A stretch of DNA of 64,000 nt from assembly GCA_963776675.1 (NCBI GenBank), contig CAVZNR010000027.1:121069-185068 (forward strand), in the 5' to 3' direction. Source of the stretch: Hyphomicrobium_A sp963776675. Its GTDB lineage: Bacteria > Pseudomonadota > Alphaproteobacteria > Rhizobiales > Hyphomicrobiaceae. Shown here in pieces: positions 58,779-64,000 of this stretch. The translations under genes were made by a program, and so were the position numbers. How positions within the stretch are numbered: the stretch's first letter is position 1; each line of letters opens with the position of its first letter. A model generated the notes under the pieces. That model made no database searches, was not told where the DNA came from, and was given only the letters and a program-made list of their open reading frames with translations.

Positions 58779-60244
58779 CTAGCCGAATTTCGCCAGGAAG
58801 CCGATGATCCGTCGCACCAGCGGGCTGCTGGGCGCGGTAGCATAATAGCGATAGGCAACCCGTTTGTTTATCTCACTGAGCGTCGGATAGGGCGAAACCC
58901 AGCCAATCATCGCCTTAATCTTCATTTTTTGGGAAATCGCCAGGGCCCACATCTGAATAAGCTCGCCCGCTTGGGCGCCCACGATGGTGGCGCCGAGGAT
59001 CTTGCCGTTCTTGGCGGTCACGACCTTGATATGGCCCTCCGTCTCGTGCTCGGCCTGGGCGCGGTCGTTCTCGTGGTAGGGCCAACGCAGAACGGCAATC
59101 TTGCCCGCCGACTTCTTCGCCTCCTCCTCCGACAGACCCACATGCGCAAGCTCGGGATCGGTGAAGGTGACCCAGGGAATGATGCTGAGTTGTCGACCTT
59201 GGCCGGGAGACGGAACAGCACGCGCCGGATGACGATGCCGGCGTGGTAGTTGGCGACGTGGGTGAACTGCAGCCCGCCCGCCACGTCGCCGATGGCGTAG
59301 ACGCGCCGGTTGGATGTCCTCAGGCCTGCGTTGACCTTGATGCCGCGCTTGTCATAGCGGATGCCGGCAGCCTCCAGGCCGAGATCGGCCGTGGTCGGCT
59401 TGCGCCCAACCGCGAGCAGCAGGTGCGTGCCTTCGATGACCTTTTTCTCGTCGCCCACGGCGACGTTGACGCGAACGTTGCCATGCCCGCCCTCGACGCT
59501 CTCGACCTTCGTGCCCTCGAGGATGGTGACGCCCTCCTGACGCAGCCGCTCGATCACGACCTTGGTCAGCTCCGGGTCGTCCTTGCCGAGCGCCTTCGCC
59601 GCCTCGATGACGGTGACGCGCGAGCCGAGGCGGGCGTGCGCCTGCGCCAGCTCCATGCCGATCGGGCCCCCGCCGACGATGAGCAGCTCGGGCAGGCGCT
59701 CCTGATTTTCGAAGATCGTCTCGTTGGTGAAGTAGGGCACGCTATCGACCCCGGGGATGGGCGGCACCAGGGGCGTCGAGCCCGTCGCGATGACGAAGCG
59801 GCGCGCCTTGATGCGGGTCTCGCCGGCGACGACGGTCGACTTGTCGACGAAGCGGCCGGCCGCCTGAATGACGCGTACGCCCAGCCCCGTGAAGCGCTCC
59901 ACCGAATCGTTGGGCGCGATCGCCGCGATGACGCCGTGCACGTTATCGTGCACCGCGCGCATGTCGATCTGGGGCTCGACGCTGGCGATGCCGAAGGTCG
60001 ATGCGGTGCGCATGCCGTGCGCGCGCTTGGCGGCGGCGATCATCGCTTTGGAGGGCACGCAGCCGTAGTTGAGACAGTCGCCGCCCATCTTGTGGCGCTC
60101 GAGCAGCACGACGCTGCGCCCGAAAGCCGCCGCGGCCGCCGCCACCGACAAGCCGCCGGAGCCGGCGCCGATGACGCAGATATCGGCGGTGATCGTCTCG
60201 TTCTCGCTGCCCGGCGCGGACGTCTTGGGCTTAGTTGCTGGCAT
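58779..60244 (-). CDS. Pyridine nucleotide-disulphide oxidoreductase (MerA/Lpd-like), one frameshift
   Basis: A composite protein of about 488 aa. It has FAD motif CVIGAGSGGLSVAAAAA, redox-active Cys pair in GGDCLNYGCVPSK, NAD motif ELLIVGGGPIGMELA, and FAD motif II VYAIGDVAGG. The dimerisation domain is in another frame after about 59184 (two extra bases in CAGCATC): WVTFTDPELAHVGLSEEEA onward. The catalytic His of true lipoamide dehydrogenases (HPTxxE) is Tyr here (YPTLSE), as in mercuric-reductase-like enzymes, so Lpd function is unlikely. The start overlaps the TVP38 gene end by 14 bases. Substrate unknown. Confidence 0.85.
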
Positions 60245-61034
60245 TACGTTGGCTCCACCTCTTGTAGACGACCGGGATCAGGGCGACGACGCCGAGAAGC
60301 GCGAAGGCAACGAGCAACTGGGGGGTGACGAGCGCACTCGTGTCGATGGTGTAGGGGCAGGAGGCCTCGGGATCGGGGCCGCCCTTGGCAAGACAATCGG
60401 CGTAGATCTGGTTCTGCGCCTCGACAACGCTGCCGAGCCCGGAGCCGGCAACGGAGAAGGCGAAGGTGCCGGGAATGATGCCGAAGGCCGTGCCGATCAC
60501 GTAGGTGCCGAGCGGAACGCCGAGCAGCGCCGGCGCCAGATTGACCAGCCAGAATGGAAAGATCGGCACCAGGCGCAGGAATAGAAGATAGCTCAGCGCA
60601 TTGTCCTTGAAGCCTTCGCGCAGCCGGCCGAGCCAGGGGCCGGCCTTGGCGGCGAGCGCCTCGCCCAGCGAGGACTTGGCGATAAGAAAGATGAGGGTCG
60701 CGCCCGCCGTGGCACCGACGAGGGTCGCGAGCCCGCCGGCAAGCCAGCCGAACAGCAGGCCGCCCGTCACCGTCATGACCAGGCCGCCGGGCAGCGACAG
60801 CGCCACCACCGTGGCATAGACGAGAATGTAGATGAGGAGCGCGGCGGCGAGATTGGCCGCGATGAAGTCCTGCAGCGCCTGATAATTGGTGCCGATGGTC
60901 TTGAAGCTGAGGTAGTGGTGCCATCCCATGGCGTAGGCGAGCGCCATCAGGGCGACAATGGCGATGAGCGGCAGCCACCGTCGCCACGCCGGCGCGCCGG
61001 GCCCTCGCGGACCGTTGTCATTAGCCGTGGTCAT
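60231..61034 (-). CDS. TVP38/TMEM64 (DedA-related) membrane protein
   Basis: A 267-aa protein with about six hydrophobic segments. It shows the family signature LSLPGGLVMTVTGGLLFGW and FLRLVPIFPFWLVNLAPALLG, where the re-entrant loop residues P-F-W are conserved. Related proteins act as lipid scramblases or transport facilitators. I chose the ATG at 61034 because AGGAG lies about 8 bases upstream. Its 3' end overlaps the oxidoreductase by 14 bases, and in several bacteria the two domains are fused, so they likely work together. Confidence 0.88.
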   Translation of the reverse strand: MTTANDNGPRGPGAPAWRRWLPLIAIVALMALAYAMGWHHYLSFKTIGTNYQALQDFIAANLAAALLIYILVYATVVALSLPGGLVMTVTGGLLFGWLAGGLATLVGATAGATLIFLIAKSSLGEALAAKAGPWLGRLREGFKDNALSYLLFLRLVPIFPFWLVNLAPALLGVPLGTYVIGTAFGIIPGTFAFSVAGSGLGSVVEAQNQIYADCLAKGGPDPEASCPYTIDTSALVTPQLLVAFALLGVVALIPVVYKRWSQRNASN

Positions 61035-61183
61035 CGCCCCACTCCTTTTTGCTGACGCCTGTTGTCGAGCAGGACACGAATGGCGGTCGGACCCGTGAGA
61101 ATGGAGCTGGTTTGCCATTTCCCGGCCCGGCACACACCCGGCTTTTGGCCCCAAGCCTTAGATTTTCGGGGAAATTGCTCTCG

Positions 61184-61212
61184 TTGACTTGCATGAAACC
61201 ACCCCGTATAAG
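61184..61212 (+). promoter_or_regulatory. Sigma70-type promoter for rpmH
   Basis: TTGACT at 61184-61189 and TATAAG at 61207-61212 with a 17-base spacer. Both are close to the consensus, and they lie about 90 bases before the rpmH start. No other gene is between them. Confidence 0.65.
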
Positions 61213-61300
61213 CCCGGCAATCCAATGAGCATGGGCCTGCTGCCGACGGCGACCGTGACGCTCGACAAGTCCTATTCGCGGCCGGCAATGGAGTTGTAAC

Positions 61301-61435
61301 GTGAAGCGCACTTATCAACCGAGCCGGCTCGTCCGCAAGCGCCGCCACGGGTTTCGCAAGCGGATGCAGACCAAGGGCGGCATACGCGTCATAACGCGCC
61401 GTCGCGCCAAGGGCCGCAAGCGGCTGTCGGCCTGA
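61301..61435 (+). CDS. rpmH: 50S ribosomal protein L34
   Basis: A 44-aa protein reading (V)KRTYQPSRLVRKRRHG, with FRKRMQTKGG and RRAKGRKRLSA, the full L34 pattern. The start is GTG 61301 with GGAG about 9 bases upstream. It is very basic and rRNA-binding. It sits ahead of rnpA and yidC, the usual bacterial arrangement. Confidence 0.97.
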   Translation: MKRTYQPSRLVRKRRHGFRKRMQTKGGIRVITRRRAKGRKRLSA

Positions 61436-61524
61436 ACGCCTCCAGCCTCAGCGCCTGGGCGTTGCCGGCCGGCGAGCCGACCCCTCCGAGCTGCATAGGC
61501 CACGGTGGGCGGGGACGATGCGCG

Positions 61525-61890
61525 GTGGCACTTTCGACCCTCAAGAAACGCGCGGACTTTCTCCGGATCAGGGGCGGCCCCCGCTGGAGCACGCCGGCAT
61601 TCGTTCTCGAGGCCCGGGCTCGCTCCGTGGACGCACAAGAGCCAGGGGCCCGCGTCGGCTTCACCGTCTCCAAGAAGGTAGGCGGCGCCGTGGTGCGCAA
61701 TCGTGTGCGCCGTCGGCTGCGCGCGCTGGTGGCCGCACTCGACCCCGAAAGACTGCGCACGGGCTTCGACTATGTGCTGATCGCACGGCCCGGGGCGGAG
61801 CTTCGCAGCTACAAGGATCTCGCCGCCGATCTCGACCAGGCGCTCGACCGCGTTCATCGGCCGCGGGGCCGAGAACGCCGCAGCCAATAA
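61525..61890 (+). CDS. rnpA: Ribonuclease P protein component
   Basis: A 121-aa basic protein that assists the RNase P RNA in 5' maturation of tRNAs. It shows STLKKRADFLRIRGG at the start, GFTVSKKVGGAVVRNRVRRRLRA (RNR motif) and FDYVLIARPGA. I chose GTG 61525, which gives the usual N terminus; the frame is open further up to 61462 but those residues are not conserved. It lies 89 bases after rpmH. No yidD gene lies between rnpA and yidC. Confidence 0.93.
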   Translation: MALSTLKKRADFLRIRGGPRWSTPAFVLEARARSVDAQEPGARVGFTVSKKVGGAVVRNRVRRRLRALVAALDPERLRTGFDYVLIARPGAELRSYKDLAADLDQALDRVHRPRGRERRSQ

Positions 61891-62039
61891 CTCTGCTTGG
61901 TTTCCGGTTTGCGGTGAGGCCCTTTATCGCGGTATTGGCACTTGCGCTGTTCGGGTGCTGCGGCTCTCCAAGTTGCACAGGTCGGCATTAAAGCCGGCCC
62001 GACGCGCGCGGACGAGGACGGCGCCAGGCCGAGGAATCG

Positions 62040-63971
62040 ATGTCACAAGACCCAGATCAACAAAAGAACCTCCTGCTCGCCGTCGTGCTGTCGATGGCGG
62101 TGCTGCTCGCCTGGCAGATTTTCTATGCGGGGCCCAAGAGCGAAAAAGAGCGCGCGCACCAGCAAGCAACCGAGCAGTCGCAGCCGGCGAGTTCTCCTTC
62201 CGACGCTGGTTCAAAACCCTCCGCCGTCCCAGAGGGAACCGTGCCGGGGGCCGCCACGATCGCAACGCCCGTCCAGACGCGCGAGGAGGCCCTCAAGGAC
62301 TCGCCGCGCCTTCCGATCGAGACGCCGTCGCTGCGCGGCTCCATTGCCTTGAAGAGCGGCCGCATCGACGACCTCGTTCTGGTCAAGTACCACGAGACCG
62401 TCGACCCCACGAGCCCGAACGTGGTGCTGCTGTCGCCGACCAACAGCCCGCATCCTTACTTCGCCGAGTACGGGTGGGTCCCGCAGGGCACTGCCACGCA
62501 GAAGCTGCCCGACCGCGACACGCTGTGGAGCGTGGAAGGCACCCCGACGCTGACGCCGTCGAGCCCGGTGACGATGACCTGGGACAACGGGCAGGGGCTG
62601 ATCTTCAAGCGCACGGTCTCCATCGACGACGACTACATGTTCAAGATCGCCGATGCGGTCGAGAACAAAGGCACCGAGCCGGTGACGCTCGCGCCCTACG
62701 CCCGCGTCCATCGCTACGGCACGCCCAAGGTGCAGGGCTACTGGATCCTGCACGAAGGCCTGATCGGCGTCATCGGCGAGCAGGGCGAGCAGAAGAGCAA
62801 GTATACGACGGCGATCGAGGATGGCACGCAGACCTTCCCCACCGCCAAGGGAGGCTGGCTCGGCTTCACCGACAAGTACTGGGCGACAACCCTTATCCCG
62901 GATCAGACGGCGCCCTATAAAGCCCAGTTCTCCGGCCAGGAGGCAAAGCTTCCGTCCGAGCAGCCGGCCTATCAGACCGATTACCTGCGCGACGGCGTGA
63001 CCGTGCCCCCGGGAGAGAGCCGCAGCATCGATGCGCAGCTCTTCGCCGGCGCCAAGGAAGTCAAGCTGCTGCAGAACTACGAGAAGGTGGACCAGATCAA
63101 GCAGTTCGACCTGCTGATCGACTGGGGATGGTTCTGGTTCATCACCAAGCCGCTCTACTATCTGATGGAGACCATCAACTCGGTGGTGCACAACTTCGGT
63201 GTCACCATCCTGATCCTCACCGTGCTGGTGCGGCTCGCCTTCTTCCCGCTCGCCAACAAGCAGTTCGCCTCGATGGCGAAGATGAAAAAGCTGCAGCCGC
63301 AGATGGAGCAGCTGCGCGAGCGCTTCAAGGACGACAAGGTCGGCCAGCAGCAAGCCCTGATGGAGCTGTACAAGAAGGAGAAGGTCAATCCGATCGCCGG
63401 CTGCGTGCCCATCCTCTTGCAGCTGCCGGTCTTCTTCGCGCTCTACAAGGTGCTGTTCATCACCATCGACATGCGGCACGCGCCATTCTTCGGCTGGATC
63501 CAGGACCTCTCCGCGCCCGACCCGTCGAACATCTTCACGCTGTTCGGGGCCATCCCCTGGGATCCGCCGCATCTCCTGCATCTCGGCGTGTGGCCACTGA
63601 TCATGGGCATCACCATGTGGCTGCAAATGCAGCTCAACCCGCAGCAGCCCGATCCGGTGCAGCAGAAGGTCTTCGCCTGGATGCCGGTGATGTTCACCTT
63701 CCTGTTGGCGTCGTTCCCGGCGGGGCTGGTGATTTACTGGGCCTGGAGCAATTCGCTGTCGCTGGCGCAGCAGTACTTCATTATGAAGCGGCAGGGTGTG
63801 GAGGTGCACTTGGCCGGTAACGTCTCGCGGCAGCTCAAAGGACTAGCAGCGGCGCCTGGACAAATTACGAGCCTGTTTAAACAGTTGACGGGCGGCGGCG
63901 CACAAAGCGGCGCCGGGGACGGCAAGAGTTCAAAAAGCACCGCCAAATCGAAAGACGACGACAAGAGCTGA
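62040..63971 (+). CDS. yidC: Membrane protein insertase YidC
   Basis: A 643-aa inner-membrane insertase, the Sec-independent or Sec-assisted pathway for membrane protein insertion. It has an N-terminal helix (about 10-27, LLLAVVLSMAVLLAWQIFY), a Pro/Ser-rich linker, a large periplasmic beta-sandwich domain (about 80-370), then five membrane helices of the core (from about 375). The conserved loop is QPQMEQLRERFKDDK, and VRLAFFP carries the positively charged groove Arg. The C terminus is Lys/Ser-rich. The ATG at 62040 follows 150 bases after rnpA. Confidence 0.95.
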   Translation: MSQDPDQQKNLLLAVVLSMAVLLAWQIFYAGPKSEKERAHQQATEQSQPASSPSDAGSKPSAVPEGTVPGAATIATPVQTREEALKDSPRLPIETPSLRGSIALKSGRIDDLVLVKYHETVDPTSPNVVLLSPTNSPHPYFAEYGWVPQGTATQKLPDRDTLWSVEGTPTLTPSSPVTMTWDNGQGLIFKRTVSIDDDYMFKIADAVENKGTEPVTLAPYARVHRYGTPKVQGYWILHEGLIGVIGEQGEQKSKYTTAIEDGTQTFPTAKGGWLGFTDKYWATTLIPDQTAPYKAQFSGQEAKLPSEQPAYQTDYLRDGVTVPPGESRSIDAQLFAGAKEVKLLQNYEKVDQIKQFDLLIDWGWFWFITKPLYYLMETINSVVHNFGVTILILTVLVRLAFFPLANKQFASMAKMKKLQPQMEQLRERFKDDKVGQQQALMELYKKEKVNPIAGCVPILLQLPVFFALYKVLFITIDMRHAPFFGWIQDLSAPDPSNIFTLFGAIPWDPPHLLHLGVWPLIMGITMWLQMQLNPQQPDPVQQKVFAWMPVMFTFLLASFPAGLVIYWAWSNSLSLAQQYFIMKRQGVEVHLAGNVSRQLKGLAAAPGQITSLFKQLTGGGAQSGAGDGKSSKSTAKSKDDDKS

Positions 63972-64000
63972 GCAACCGCTCGCAACAAGGCGCGGGACCT

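Noticed and set aside
58779..60244. Calling the oxidoreductase lpd (dihydrolipoamide dehydrogenase)
   Set aside because: The catalytic His of the HPTxxE motif is Tyr, and no 2-oxoacid dehydrogenase genes are nearby.

Overview
The window is a GC-rich chromosomal segment from an alphaproteobacterium, most likely Hyphomicrobiales (Hyphomicrobium-like). Supporting signs are the gpsA-tsaD // hemC-hemD-Mic60-HemY block, the rsmB-heparinase-purH block, DUF1674 next to htpX, a SitABCD system behind a Mur-type palindrome, and rpmH-rnpA-yidC. Genus is inference. No phage, insertion sequence, CRISPR array or rRNA was seen.

Layout. 1-6 kb (minus strand): partial GNAT acetyltransferase, purH, heparinase-like protein, rsmB, htpX. 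6-10.4 kb (plus): SDHAF4-like protein, extensin-like protein, an acyl-carrier-like protein lacking its serine, and a TPR-CHAT protein broken by many frameshifts. 10.9-16.6 kb (minus): acs, DUF1761, a METTL20-like methyltransferase, EVE protein, then GtrA and a FAD oxidoreductase. A divergent GT-C-like membrane protein follows at 16.7-18.5 kb. 18.5-27.3 kb: gpsA, tsaD, hemC, hemD, a Mic60-like protein, a HemY-like protein, tRNA-Thr and an SDR enzyme. 27.7-33.2 kb: GH15 hydrolase, otsA, a PfkB kinase, otsB (trehalose metabolism). 33.4-37.6 kb: RND efflux adaptor and pump. 37.7-41.2 kb (minus): SitABCD-like Mn/Fe importer with a perfect 17-bp palindrome upstream.

41.7-57 kb is the most distinctive part. 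A receiver/zinc-ribbon/degenerate-GGDEF protein overlaps a GT2 synthase that is fused to a HlyD-type periplasmic domain, which looks like an uncharacterised polysaccharide synthesis unit. It is followed by a broken FadL-type porin, a GGDEF remnant, a LuxR-type regulator with a pseudo-receiver, and a NarL-type two-component pair. Last come an internally shortened peroxidase with RTX repeats and its own type I secretion ABC and HlyD proteins. 57-64 kb: tRNA-Arg, a histidine kinase, a MerA/Lpd-like oxidoreductase overlapping a TVP38 protein, then rpmH, rnpA and yidC.

A recurrent oddity is indels. Single frameshifts interrupt purH, GH15, the GT2 synthase and the Lpd-like gene. Several interrupt the TPR-CHAT, receiver/zinc-ribbon, FadL and RTX genes, and tRNA-Thr has one extra T-loop base. 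Composite translations keep family motifs intact, so much of this may be consensus error rather than decay. Every frameshift statement here should be read with that in mind.
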